This document shows positions 53,837 to 62,740 of a stretch of 64,000 nucleotides of DNA, piece by piece. Every line of letters begins with the position of its first letter. The stretch's first letter is position 1. The position numbers were made by a program, and so were the translations under genes. The notes under the pieces were generated by a model, which was not told the DNA's origin, ran no database searches, and saw nothing but the letters and a program-made list of their open reading frames with translations. Source of the DNA: Calditrichota bacterium. Its GTDB lineage: Bacteria > Electryoneota > RPQS01. The DNA is taken from the NCBI GenBank assembly GCA_020637395.1, contig JACJWA010000001.1, positions 1-64,000 on the forward strand, in the 5' to 3' direction.

Positions 53837-54539
53837 ACGCATTCTCATTGTCGAAGACGAACAGCACATCGCGGACGGATTGAAACTCAATCTTGAAGCG
53901 GAAGGCTTTGACACCACGCACGCCGCCGACGGCCTGACTGCGATCGAAGCGATCATGAGCGGCGAGCACGATCTGGTGCTGCTCGATGTGATGTTGCCCG
54001 GTGCCAGCGGCTTTGACGTCTGCGAAACCGTGCGCGGCCGCGGCAATCATGTTCCCATTCTTTTTCTGACGGCGCGCGACAGCGATGACGCCCGCATTCG
54101 CGGGCTCGAACTGGGCGGAGATGATTACATCACCAAACCGTTCAGTATCCGTGAACTGATTCAAAGGGTGCGCGCGATTTTTCGCCGCAACAACTGGTAT
54201 CGCGAAACTCCCGAACCCGAAAAACTTCTTAAGGTCGGAGAGTGTACGGTTGACTTCGAGGCTTTCACTGCGAATACTCCGAGCGGAGTCGTCACGCTGA
54301 CTCAGAAAGAGTGCATGATTCTCAAACTGCTTGCCGAACGTGAGGGCCAGGTCGTCACACGCGAAGAGATCATCGAAGGCGTTTGGGGATATGACCGCTA
54401 TCCCTCGACCAGAACCATTGACAATCTGATCGTGAGGTTGCGTAAGCTGCTTGAAGAGGATCCTCGCACTCCGCGCTATCTGCATACAATCTATGCCGCA
54501 GGATATAAGTTCACCGGTTCACCGGCAGACACGAAATGA
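53829..54539 (+). CDS. OmpR/PhoB-family response regulator
   Basis: A 236-residue regulator beginning with GTG at 53829. The receiver domain has Asp9/Asp10 and the phospho-acceptor Asp53 (LVLLDVMLPG), Thr (LFLTARDS) and Lys (DYITKPF). The C-terminal winged helix (about 140-230) has VTREEIIEGVWGYDRYPSTR and RYLHTIYAAGYKF. The cognate kinase is upstream. It precedes an OmcS-like cytochrome by 6 nt and could control it or the whole cytochrome set. Confidence 0.92.
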   Translation: MPERILIVEDEQHIADGLKLNLEAEGFDTTHAADGLTAIEAIMSGEHDLVLLDVMLPGASGFDVCETVRGRGNHVPILFLTARDSDDARIRGLELGGDDYITKPFSIRELIQRVRAIFRRNNWYRETPEPEKLLKVGECTVDFEAFTANTPSGVVTLTQKECMILKLLAEREGQVVTREEIIEGVWGYDRYPSTRTIDNLIVRLRKLLEEDPRTPRYLHTIYAAGYKFTGSPADTK

Positions 54540-54545
54540 GTAGTT

Positions 54546-55676
54546 ATGAATATTAGTCTCACCCTGATTCTCTGCGCCGTCCTTGTGTCCGTTGCCGTCG
54601 CGGACGAGTTTCATAAGGGCGGTGTCGGAACCTGTTCGGTCTGCCACGTCATCCATACGCTCGCGGATGGGAACCCCGTCGTGCCTACCGCCGACAATAA
54701 CTATCTGCTGCGGGAAAACACTCCGTCTGATCTCTGTTTGTCCTGCCATGCCACGTCCAACGGCGCAGTGTGGTCGAATAACCCGCTCGTACCCGCGCCT
54801 CAGCGCGGAGCCGGAAACTTCATCTTCGAGCAAGCCGCAAACCTCAATGACGCTCCCGATGGTGCACAGCACCCGCTTTCCGGTGGACACGGGGTTCACA
54901 ATTGTGTTGCACCGTCGCAAAATTCGGACGTTGACCCTGTGCATGATGTCGCTCCGGGCGGGTCTTATCCTTCGAAGTATCTAGGCTGCACGAGCTGCCA
55001 CGATCCCCACGGCAACACGAATTTTCGCATGCTCTGGGGAGTTGGACACATTCCCGCAGGTGACTTCACTTTTATGTATTCCGCGCCGTACGCCGATGGC
55101 ACTCCACTCGACAGCGCGGCAGAATCCCGTACGTTGCACACAGCTTATCACTCCGGATGGACCAACTGGTGCCGCAACTGTCATGGTCTGTATCATGCCG
55201 ACGGCAGCCAGGGCTTCGAGCATCCCGTGGATGGTCCGTTGACCGGGCACACACGCGTTTCTTATGAACTCTATGATGGCTCCGGAAATCCCACAGGAGG
55301 AATTCCGCAGCAGTCCTATTTGCCCGAAGTCCCATTTGAGAGCAGAACTGTCACGATCAACAGCACCAACGGACCCGAGATGCAGAGCCGGATCGCCTGC
55401 ATCACCTGCCATCGCGCGCACGGCTCCAGTGCCGTGGACTTGGGACGCTGGGATTTCCGCGTGGCCAACCTGCGCTTAGATGGCTCGCCTTCGGGCTCTT
55501 ATCCAATTCCCAATCCCTACACCAGCGGCACGATCGAACGCTCGCTTTGCGTCAAGTGCCACGAGCAGGATACCCGCACTCACGGCTTCACGCAAGCCTG
55601 CATCGAATGTCATCGCGAGGAAACCTTGGTCCGCGAGAAGCTTGATCCCGCGCGCCCGGTGCGTTCGATAAAGTAA
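54546..55676 (+). CDS. OmcS-like multiheme cytochrome with seven CXXCH motifs
   Basis: A 376-residue precursor with a signal peptide (MNISLTLILCAVLVSVAVAD) and a mature start near EFHKGGVGTC. Six CXXCH (CSVCH at 30-34, CLSCH, CTSCH, CRNCH, CITCH, CVKCH) follow the order and spacing of the hexaheme cytochrome at 39173. The two align over long blocks: DLCLSCHATS.GAVW, GCTSCHDPHGN.N.R.L.G, ITCHRAH. A seventh motif (CIECHREE) is added near the C-terminus. There is no strong Shine-Dalgarno; the start lies 6 nt after the regulator stop and may depend on coupling. It is a second filament-type cytochrome, or a cap or branch subunit carrying an extra terminal heme. Confidence 0.85.
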   Translation: MNISLTLILCAVLVSVAVADEFHKGGVGTCSVCHVIHTLADGNPVVPTADNNYLLRENTPSDLCLSCHATSNGAVWSNNPLVPAPQRGAGNFIFEQAANLNDAPDGAQHPLSGGHGVHNCVAPSQNSDVDPVHDVAPGGSYPSKYLGCTSCHDPHGNTNFRMLWGVGHIPAGDFTFMYSAPYADGTPLDSAAESRTLHTAYHSGWTNWCRNCHGLYHADGSQGFEHPVDGPLTGHTRVSYELYDGSGNPTGGIPQQSYLPEVPFESRTVTINSTNGPEMQSRIACITCHRAHGSSAVDLGRWDFRVANLRLDGSPSGSYPIPNPYTSGTIERSLCVKCHEQDTRTHGFTQACIECHREETLVREKLDPARPVRSIK

Positions 55677-55828
55677 GAGGAGTGGCTAAATCGCGCGAAT
55701 CGGAGCGCTTTGGTCTCATTCCCTGATCTGTCTGAAGTTCTGCACTTAGGCCTGCGACAGATATTAGCCTAATGTGACAAATACGTCTGAATTGCTGTTG
55801 ACTATACGCTATCGTTTTCCGAAATTGT

Positions 55829-55846
55829 TTGTGCAATCTTTCACAA
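55829..55846. promoter_or_regulatory. Rex-like operator upstream of ccsA (17 of 18 match)
   Basis: TTGTGCAATCTTTCACAA differs from the Rex consensus TTGTGAANNNNTTCACAA only at position 6 (C for A), and the outer arms are a perfect inverted repeat. It lies 22 bp before the ccsA start, where a bound repressor would block transcription. It implies control by the NADH/NAD+ ratio. No rex gene is in the window. Confidence 0.6.
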
Positions 55847-55868
55847 TAACTAACTGAGCAGGTGTGCG

Positions 55869-57110
55869 ATGGCACCCTCACTGGACGTACAACTCTTCTG
55901 GTTCTCGTTCTGGGCCTATCTGATCGGCTGGCTCTCCTTCACGATCTGGCTCGCCGCACGAAAACCCTTCTGGACGAAACTCGGCTCCATTAGCTTCGCC
56001 GCCGGTTTCATTCCGCAGACCATCGCCTTCTTTTGGCGCTGGAATCACACTGGCCATTTCCCCATGTCCAACATGTACGAATACATGGCGGTCATGAGCT
56101 GGATGGCGGTCGTGAGTTTCGCATTCCTGACGTGGCGCTATAAGAACTGGGTAATCAGCGCGCTGATCTCGCCTGTGGTCATCATGCTGATGGTCGCGGC
56201 CTCGCTGCTTCCCAAAGATCCCAGTCAACAGCTCATGCCCGCGCTGCGCAGCTCATGGCTGATGATTCATGTAACGCTTGCTTCCGTTGGTGCCGGAGCC
56301 TTTGCGGTCGCCGCAGCGGTGTCCTTTGTCTATCTGCTTGCTGTGCGCAGTGAAGAAGAAACCAAGCGCGCCTTTACGCCATCGTTCAAGATTCCGATGC
56401 GTGTCCTGGTGCTGATTCCCGTGGCAATCGCCGCGCTCGGCGGAGTGAGCGACGCGCTCGCCAATCAATCCGCCATGCAATTGCTCGGCGCACCGATGCG
56501 CAACAGCAATGTGCTGGTCCTCTTGGGAATCTACCTTGTTCCCGCAGGATTCATCTGGAACTACTCCTTCAAGAAAACACCGTCTGTCGAAGCACGCTAT
56601 TGGACCGCTATCGCTTTCTCCGGTCTCTTTATGGGTGCGCTGGCCAGCGGAATTTTGCTCAGCTCGCAAACGCTCGCGCTCACTTCGGACAGTCCCTTGC
56701 GCATCTTCGAGTTCTTTGGCGTGACGCTGGTCTTCGGCACGCTGGGCGCGTTCCTATTGCATACCGCGCTCGGCTTTGGCCGCGTGGCCGGCAAACTGCA
56801 TCTCGATGGCCGTCTGCTTGACGAAGTCAACTATCGCTCGGTTGCGCTCGGCTATCCGCTCTACACATTGGGCGCACTCTTCGCCGGAGCCATCTGGGCC
56901 GAAAGTGCGTGGGGCTCCTTCTGGAGCTGGGATCCCAAGGAAGTCGGCGCGCTCATCATCTGGCTCTTCTACAGCGCTTTCCTGCATGCCCGCTATCAGC
57001 GCGGCTGGTCAGGTCCGCGTACCGCCGTGCTCTCCTTGATCGGTTTCGCCATGATGATGCTGTCCCTGTTCGGAAACTATTTCTTCGGCGGGCTGCACGC
57101 CTACGCCTAA
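55869..57110 (+). CDS. ccsA: cytochrome c biogenesis protein CcsA (ResC), System II
   Basis: A 413-residue membrane protein with many hydrophobic segments and the WWD haem-handling motif: WAESAWGSFWSWDPKEVGAL (about residues 346-365), with His in ALIIWLFYSAFLHARY nearby. MSNMYEYMAVMSW is also conserved. With ResB it moves haem across the membrane and attaches it to CXXCH proteins in the periplasm. ResB follows 6 nt after its stop. It matures the cytochromes encoded in this window. Confidence 0.93.
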   Translation: MAPSLDVQLFWFSFWAYLIGWLSFTIWLAARKPFWTKLGSISFAAGFIPQTIAFFWRWNHTGHFPMSNMYEYMAVMSWMAVVSFAFLTWRYKNWVISALISPVVIMLMVAASLLPKDPSQQLMPALRSSWLMIHVTLASVGAGAFAVAAAVSFVYLLAVRSEEETKRAFTPSFKIPMRVLVLIPVAIAALGGVSDALANQSAMQLLGAPMRNSNVLVLLGIYLVPAGFIWNYSFKKTPSVEARYWTAIAFSGLFMGALASGILLSSQTLALTSDSPLRIFEFFGVTLVFGTLGAFLLHTALGFGRVAGKLHLDGRLLDEVNYRSVALGYPLYTLGALFAGAIWAESAWGSFWSWDPKEVGALIIWLFYSAFLHARYQRGWSGPRTAVLSLIGFAMMMLSLFGNYFFGGLHAYA

Positions 57111-57116
57111 TTCCGT

Positions 57117-58712
57117 ATGAACTCTCCTGTCACTACTCTCGCCGGGAACGTGAGCCGCAAGCCCAAGCTCTGGGCGATGCTCTCCACGATGAAGTTCGCC
57201 ATCTGGATTCTCATCGTGCTCGGCGTATTGTCTTTGGCCTCACTCTTCAGCGGCGAACTCGTGGACCCGCTCTGGATGAAGCAGGAACCTTCCGGTGCCG
57301 GTGCGGCTTTCGGACAGCTCGTCTACAAGACACTCGAGATGGATCAGCCCTTCTCGTCGTGGTGGTATCGCGGATTGCTTGGAGTTCTTTCGCTTTCGCT
57401 GTTCGCCTGCGTGCTCGAGCGCACTCCCATCGTCTGGAGAATGTGGAGCCGCAAACCAGAGCTTGATCCGCGCGCCGTCAACGAACGCACCGCTCCAATC
57501 TACATCACGACGAGTGAACCGTCAAAGCCGCTGATTGACCGGTTGTCGAAGTCGCTCGGCACCCGGGCCGATTCCGACGGAGTGTGGGTTGGAGAATCGC
57601 ATCGCCTCGCGCTGTGGGGACCGTTGCTCACGCACATCGGGCTGCTCCTGCTCGCCATCGGTGGATTAGTCGGGTCATTCGGCGGAACGCATTCGCGCGC
57701 CGGCGGCTACGCCGGGGACATCGTCGCCGCCGAAGACATGCCGTTCGAAGTTCGCATTGACAGTTTTCGCGTTGAATACTACCCGTTTCAACCGGGACAA
57801 TGGGTCCTCGTGGACGGCGAATGGATCGGCCGGCTCGTCGAACGCGACAGCGACAACTCGTGGAAGATCGAACGCCGAAATCAAATGGGCGAGCTCGAGC
57901 TTGTTTCCATGGAAGATGAATGGATCTCGAACGATTGGGACATTCGCTCCACCGGCGGCAACATCAAACAGTATATCAGCAGCGTGACTGTTCTGGAAGA
58001 CGGACAGGAAGTTCTTGAGCGACAGATCTCCGTCAACACGCCGCTGCGCTATCGCGGATTTCGTCTTTACCAGAGCTCGTATGATCCCGACAATCCGCGC
58101 GTCATTACGAGCTACGATCAGGTAACGCTTGTGGTCTCCGATACGTTGGGAAATGTTTTGAATCGTCTGCCGCTCAAGCAGGGCGGTTCCGTGCAAGTTC
58201 CCGATGACTCCCTGACGATTTTCGCCGGACGTTTCCTGCCGGACTTCAAGTTGGATTCGCGCAGGCAAGCCTATTCCGCCAGTGGAAACATGGCCAATCC
58301 CGCCGTCGAGCTACTCGCGCGCGGACCCAACGGCTATGAGCGCCTGATCTGGTCCTTCCTGCAAATGCAGGGACATCAAATCACTATCGGCGCGCATCGC
58401 TTCGAAGCAACCGAGATTCAAAATCCCAACACCACTATCGGGATTGCCACTATTTTTGAAATCCGCAGAACCATCGGCACCGAATTTCTCTGGCTCGGTT
58501 TCGTCGTCTCAAGCCTCGGACTCATCCTCTGCTTCTACATGACACACCGAATCGTTTATGTCCAATCGCCATCCGCCGACATACCGCTCACGCGTGTCTA
58601 TGCCTTCAGCAAGAAAATGATCCGGGGCTTTGAGCACGACCTTGAAGCCATCACCAAGCAGAATGGTGCAACGGTCGAAATGACCGTCCAGCCGGAGATC
58701 GTAAGCTATTAG
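57117..58712 (+). CDS. resB: cytochrome c biogenesis protein ResB (Ccs1), System II
   Basis: A 531-residue protein of the ResB family. Hydrophobic segments lie near residues 20-45, 80-105, 160-185 and 455-480. The long periplasmic region (about 190-450) has the family elements FEVRIDSFRVEYYP, VNTPLRYRGFRLYQSSYDPD and GFVVSSLGLILCFYMTHR. It pairs with CcsA to form the System II haem-lyase complex. It is last in the ccs operon and is followed by a terminator at 58735-58764. Confidence 0.92.
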   Translation: MNSPVTTLAGNVSRKPKLWAMLSTMKFAIWILIVLGVLSLASLFSGELVDPLWMKQEPSGAGAAFGQLVYKTLEMDQPFSSWWYRGLLGVLSLSLFACVLERTPIVWRMWSRKPELDPRAVNERTAPIYITTSEPSKPLIDRLSKSLGTRADSDGVWVGESHRLALWGPLLTHIGLLLLAIGGLVGSFGGTHSRAGGYAGDIVAAEDMPFEVRIDSFRVEYYPFQPGQWVLVDGEWIGRLVERDSDNSWKIERRNQMGELELVSMEDEWISNDWDIRSTGGNIKQYISSVTVLEDGQEVLERQISVNTPLRYRGFRLYQSSYDPDNPRVITSYDQVTLVVSDTLGNVLNRLPLKQGGSVQVPDDSLTIFAGRFLPDFKLDSRRQAYSASGNMANPAVELLARGPNGYERLIWSFLQMQGHQITIGAHRFEATEIQNPNTTIGIATIFEIRRTIGTEFLWLGFVVSSLGLILCFYMTHRIVYVQSPSADIPLTRVYAFSKKMIRGFEHDLEAITKQNGATVEMTVQPEIVSY

Positions 58713-58734
58713 ACTCCGTCCCGTTTCAAAAGTG

Positions 58735-58764
58735 AACAGGGCTTGCCAATCGGCAAGCCCTGTT
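58735..58764 (+). terminator. bidirectional terminator between resB and alr
   Basis: A perfect 13-bp stem (AACAGGGCTTGCC / GGCAAGCCCTGTT), AATC loop and TCTTTTT tail. It serves resB on the plus strand and could also end the converging alr transcript. Confidence 0.92.
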
Positions 58765-58788
58765 TCTTTTTGTGGAAAAAGTTTTATC

Positions 58789-59973
58789 TCAAACCACTTC
58801 ACGCAAAATGTTCGGCGACAGCCGCACCAGCGCTTCATAGTTCAGAAGTCTGGTCAAATCACTGAACGCACCCACCGTGATCTCTTCGCGCTTCTGCTTG
58901 CCGATCAACACTACTTCGTCTCCCGCTTCCGCGTCCTTGATATCCGTCACATCCACCAGCATCAAGTTCATATTCACGACTCCCGCCACCGTCGCGCGTT
59001 TGCCGCGAATCAGCACATGTCCCAAATTGCTCAGGTTGCGATTGTATCCGTGAAAATAGCCGACGGGCACCGCGGCCAACCGTGACTTGCGCGTGGTGAT
59101 GTGGGATGTTCCATACCCGACAAATTTCCCCGGCAGAACGTCCTTGATATTCATCACGCGGCTGCTCCAGCGCATCACTCGCGTGAGCGGATCCCGCGAG
59201 TGCGATTTCTGGGTACCTCCGTTCGACGAGAGCAAGTAGTTCATCTTGGTCTCAAGGCTCGGCCAGAACCCGTATTGCGCGATTCCCACGCGCACCAGAT
59301 CATACCGCGTTTCGGGATACGTGAACGTCGCCGCCGAACTCGCCGCGTGACGGAACCTCGGCGTCAGACCCTCGCTTGCAAGCCACGACACCTGTGTTTC
59401 AAAAGTCTGAATCTGCTCTTGTATCCGCAAGTGGTTCGCCACGCTCTCCGCACCCGCGAAGTGCGTACACAAGCCCACCAATTCCAGATGCTCCGCGGCT
59501 TCCTTGATGATCGTAACGGCTCCGTTCATCTCGGATTGCTCGAAGCCCAGTCGGTTCATGCCCGTTTCCAATTCCAGATGAATCCGCGCGCGTTTGCCAA
59601 GCCGCTTTGCGAGCTTCACCGCCGTATTCAAAATTTCAGGATTGAATACATAGAAGGTTACTCCTTCCGCAATCGCCCACTCAAGCTGCTCGTCCGACAG
59701 GCCGCCCATCACCATGACTTCGGAATTCTTCGTGCTGTGCTGTCTGACGGCCTGCGCCTCATCCGCGGAATACACCGCAAACCAGCGCACGCCAAACCGC
59801 TCGGCCAGGGGAATGAACTGCTCAAACCCGTGTCCATAGGCGTTTCCCTTTACCACCGAACAGAATTCCACTTTCGGCCCGATCAGTTGCTTGAGCAGCT
59901 TGAGATTGCTCTGCAGCGCCGCCGCAGACACCTCAATTCTTGAATCCGCAAATATGTGATGTGCTTCGTTCAT
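58789..59973 (-). CDS. alr: alanine racemase
   Basis: A 394-residue PLP enzyme that interconverts L- and D-alanine for peptidoglycan. The PLP lysine is Lys42 in FCSVVKGNAYGHG; Ala before the Asn is replaced by Gly here. LELETGMNRLGF, RVGIAQYGFWPS and the catalytic Tyr in VPVGYFHGYNRNLSN are present. The C-terminal domain has VNMNLMLVDVTD. The start overlaps the upstream M20 stop by ATGA. Linkage to an amidohydrolase and a transporter suggests a role in amino-acid salvage as well. Confidence 0.9.
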   Translation of the reverse strand: MNEAHHIFADSRIEVSAAALQSNLKLLKQLIGPKVEFCSVVKGNAYGHGFEQFIPLAERFGVRWFAVYSADEAQAVRQHSTKNSEVMVMGGLSDEQLEWAIAEGVTFYVFNPEILNTAVKLAKRLGKRARIHLELETGMNRLGFEQSEMNGAVTIIKEAAEHLELVGLCTHFAGAESVANHLRIQEQIQTFETQVSWLASEGLTPRFRHAASSAATFTYPETRYDLVRVGIAQYGFWPSLETKMNYLLSSNGGTQKSHSRDPLTRVMRWSSRVMNIKDVLPGKFVGYGTSHITTRKSRLAAVPVGYFHGYNRNLSNLGHVLIRGKRATVAGVVNMNLMLVDVTDIKDAEAGDEVVLIGKQKREEITVGAFSDLTRLLNYEALVRLSPNILREVV

Positions 59974-61112
59974 ATAGAATGTGTTTCAGTAATCAACTCA
60001 ATGAAAAGTCTTACTCCCGACTCGATAACTGCATCTGGAAAATCGTAGTCGGGATGATGCAGCGCCGCGTGAGACTCACCCGCTCCCAGTCCAAACAGGG
60101 CACCTCCGAACTTTGCGAGCATGTGTCCAAAATCCTCCGACCAGGCAAACGGACGCTCAGCAGTGTGAACAGTCAGCTCTGCGCGTTTCGCTGAGGCCAC
60201 AACCTGATCTACCGCTGTTTCACTATTGCGCGACGCAGGAAACGGCTCCACCGTCTCAAACGACACCCTAAGTCCGTAAACTGTGGCGGTCCTCTTTGCG
60301 AGCTCTTTGCAGCGTTCTTCAAGCTCCGAAAGCCAGTCGCCCGACTCTGAGCGCAAGGTCAGCATGAGCTCCGCGTCTCCCGGAGATGTCCCAAAAGCCC
60401 GCTCGCCCAGCCGCGCGTGAATCACCGTCACCTGCGCCGAGTCAAACAAACCCGTCGTGTAGTGCGGCACCGATGACATTGAGTTCAACAAGTGAGCAAG
60501 CGCCCGCGCAGGAGAATTGCCTTTGTGCGGCTCTGCCGCATGCGACGTGCGTCCCTTTAGGCGTACGATCAATCCGCTTGATGCCGCGGCAAACAATCCC
60601 TTGCGCACGACGACGCTATTCTTCGCGTATCCCGGAAGATTGTGCAGCGCATACACCGCGTCTGGCTTGAGCTCTTGCAGTCGCTCGTCTTCCAGCATCC
60701 GTCGCGCGCCTTCGCCCGTCTCTTCGGCGGGCTGAAACAGAAGCGCCACGCGCCCCTTCTTCGGACGATGGTCCCGCAAATGCAGCGCAACTCCACACAG
60801 TATTGCCATGTGACCGTCGTGGCCGCACTTGTGCGATACGCCGTCATGATCCGAGGCGTGCGGAAGTTTACTTTTCTCGGGTATTGGCAGCGCATCCAAC
60901 TCCGCCCGCAAAAGCGTCACCGGATGTTCGTTCTTGTTTCCAAATTCCGCGATCACTCCCGTGCCGCCCACATTGCGATGCACACGCAGCGGATGGCAGC
61001 CCTGCATGAATCCAAAGATCATCTCGGACGTGCGGTGCTCTTCGTTCGAAAGCTCCGCCAACCGATGCAGCGCGTGACGCTGTGCGATCGCCGTGGTCAA
61101 TAAATCGTTCAT
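59970..61112 (-). CDS. M20 family amidohydrolase (N-acyl amino acid hydrolase type)
   Basis: A 380-residue metalloenzyme. Metal-binding and catalytic motifs are HKCGHDGHMAILCG (about 92-105), FQPAEETGEGARRML (about 127-141) and YALHNLPGY. The dimerisation insert begins SHAAEPHKGNSPARAL. The group hydrolyses N-acylated or amide-linked amino acids (hippurate, acetyl amino acids, IAA-Ala). Its start overlaps the symporter stop by 4 nt and its stop overlaps alr by 4 nt, so three genes form an uptake, hydrolysis and racemisation operon (inference). Confidence 0.9.
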   Translation of the reverse strand: MNDLLTTAIAQRHALHRLAELSNEEHRTSEMIFGFMQGCHPLRVHRNVGGTGVIAEFGNKNEHPVTLLRAELDALPIPEKSKLPHASDHDGVSHKCGHDGHMAILCGVALHLRDHRPKKGRVALLFQPAEETGEGARRMLEDERLQELKPDAVYALHNLPGYAKNSVVVRKGLFAAASSGLIVRLKGRTSHAAEPHKGNSPARALAHLLNSMSSVPHYTTGLFDSAQVTVIHARLGERAFGTSPGDAELMLTLRSESGDWLSELEERCKELAKRTATVYGLRVSFETVEPFPASRNSETAVDQVVASAKRAELTVHTAERPFAWSEDFGHMLAKFGGALFGLGAGESHAALHHPDYDFPDAVIESGVRLFIELITETHSI

Positions 61113-62512
61113 CGTACAAGTCTCCGTGCTATGACGAACACCAATATACTCACCACCACTCCAAACACCGCCGGGTCAAACGTTTCTGCATAGTCCGTCA
61201 TCCGATAAAGCAGCGTCGCTCCAACTGAGATCAGCATCGTGACGAACATCGCAGCGTTCAGCGCGGGCGAACGATGTTTCGACAGTGTGCCATACACCAC
61301 GGGCAAGATCACTCCCGGTGCCCACAAGTGATATGTGAACAGCAAGAGTCCGATGATGTCCGGCCAAAAAAAGGCCACAAGCGTCGCCGAAATCCCCACC
61401 GCCACCGTCAAACGCCGGGCCCACTTCAAGGACTCCGCGTCGCTTGCGAACTTCGACTTGAACTGATGCTCGAACACATCTTTCACAAAAATCGCCGTGC
61501 ACGAATTCAGCGCGGAATCCGCGGAGGACATCACCGCCGACAGCAGCGCCGCGATAATCAACCCGGCGATCCACGGATTGTGCAGGCTCTTCACCACAAG
61601 CGACAACGTGGACTGCGGATCCACATCCGGGAAATGCAATCGGCCGTACATCGCGATGAAAAAGAGCACCACCGGAAACGTCAGCGCCAACACAATCCCC
61701 ACACCGGCAATCCCGCGCTGCGTGTGCTTGACGTCGCGCCCGATGCAGTAGCGTGTCGCGTAGCCCGGCGCAAAGGTTTCGCCCAAAAGAAATGCCAGAA
61801 ACGTCGTGATCAGAAAGCTCCAGCCCTTGCCGCCTTCCACTGCAAACCACGCCGCGGGCAGTTTCTCCTGCACCGTTCCCCACGAAGCAATCAAGTCCGG
61901 CGCGCACACCGCAAGTGTGATTCCGAATCCCAGAAACAAAATGATGAACTGATACAAATCTGTGTAGATCACCGCCAGCAGTCCGCCTGCGGTGCTGTAC
62001 ACAATCACAATCAATCCGCCGATCAAAATCGCATAGCGTACATCGAATCCGCCCTCTGCAGCGCCGGGCATTAGCGTCGCCAAGATGGATCCGAACGCCG
62101 CCATCTGTGCCGCAATGATAAACAGCGAAAAGAGCAGCGACAACAGCATGGCCACAAATCTCGGACGCTCGCCGAAGCGATGCCCGAAGTATCCCGCAAC
62201 CGTGTAGAGTTCCGCCTCGCGAAACTTCGGTGCGACTACCATTCCCGAAAACACAAAGTGCAGGTAGCCGCCGAGTGAAATCAAAACCCAAAGCAGCCCG
62301 TATTCATAGGTCTTCGCCGTCGCGCCAATTGAATAGCCCCCGCCAATCACCGTCGCGCCCATCGTCGCAAACAAAAGCCACCAGCTCACATTTCGTCCCG
62401 CAACCAAATAGTCATCCGTCGAATGGATGTTGCGGCTCTTCAGGACGCCCTTGACAAAAATGAACGTGACGTAGGCGCCGATGACGCTCCATTGAATTAG
62501 TTGATCAGACAA
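61109..62512 (-). CDS. sodium:solute symporter (SSF family)
   Basis: A 467-residue protein with about 13 hydrophobic segments. SSF hallmarks include the N-terminal LVAGRNVSWWLLFATMGATV, GGYSIGATAKTYEYGL, TAGGLLAVIYTDLYQF (TDxxQ motif) and the later SAVMSSADSALNSCTAIFVKD that holds Na2-site Ser residues. It imports an organic solute with sodium. The solute is unknown; linkage to the M20 hydrolase suggests an acylated amino acid or a peptide. It is the first gene of the operon. Confidence 0.9.
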   Translation of the reverse strand: MSDQLIQWSVIGAYVTFIFVKGVLKSRNIHSTDDYLVAGRNVSWWLLFATMGATVIGGGYSIGATAKTYEYGLLWVLISLGGYLHFVFSGMVVAPKFREAELYTVAGYFGHRFGERPRFVAMLLSLLFSLFIIAAQMAAFGSILATLMPGAAEGGFDVRYAILIGGLIVIVYSTAGGLLAVIYTDLYQFIILFLGFGITLAVCAPDLIASWGTVQEKLPAAWFAVEGGKGWSFLITTFLAFLLGETFAPGYATRYCIGRDVKHTQRGIAGVGIVLALTFPVVLFFIAMYGRLHFPDVDPQSTLSLVVKSLHNPWIAGLIIAALLSAVMSSADSALNSCTAIFVKDVFEHQFKSKFASDAESLKWARRLTVAVGISATLVAFFWPDIIGLLLFTYHLWAPGVILPVVYGTLSKHRSPALNAAMFVTMLISVGATLLYRMTDYAETFDPAVFGVVVSILVFVIARRLVR

Positions 62513-62644
62513 TCTATGCTCCGATGATGCTGTATCCTAATAGCTTACCGATCTCAGCACCCGGATGCAACCTGCGTTTTAGGAACTTACGTCATCAATT
62601 CTCATCGAGAGGTTCACTGAACACTGTTTACCCCCATAAACACA
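62513..62644. other. upstream region of the SSF operon, no gene
   Basis: About 130 bp that should hold the symporter promoter (minus strand). No RNA or small gene is evident. Confidence 0.4.
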
Positions 62645-62676
62645 AAACGGGGCGGCCCTTGCGGACCGCCCCGTTT
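62645..62676 (-). terminator. rho-independent terminator after the type IX cargo gene
   Basis: An 11-bp perfect stem (AAACGGGGCGG / CCGCCCCGTTT) with a 10-nt loop. On the minus strand it ends in TTTTGTGTTT, about 65 nt beyond the stop at 62741. Confidence 0.85.
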
Positions 62677-62740
62677 CTATCTCTTGATCTATGCCTTCAC
62701 GCAAGCCTGCGCGTCAGCACAAGACCCGCGTCACACGCGG

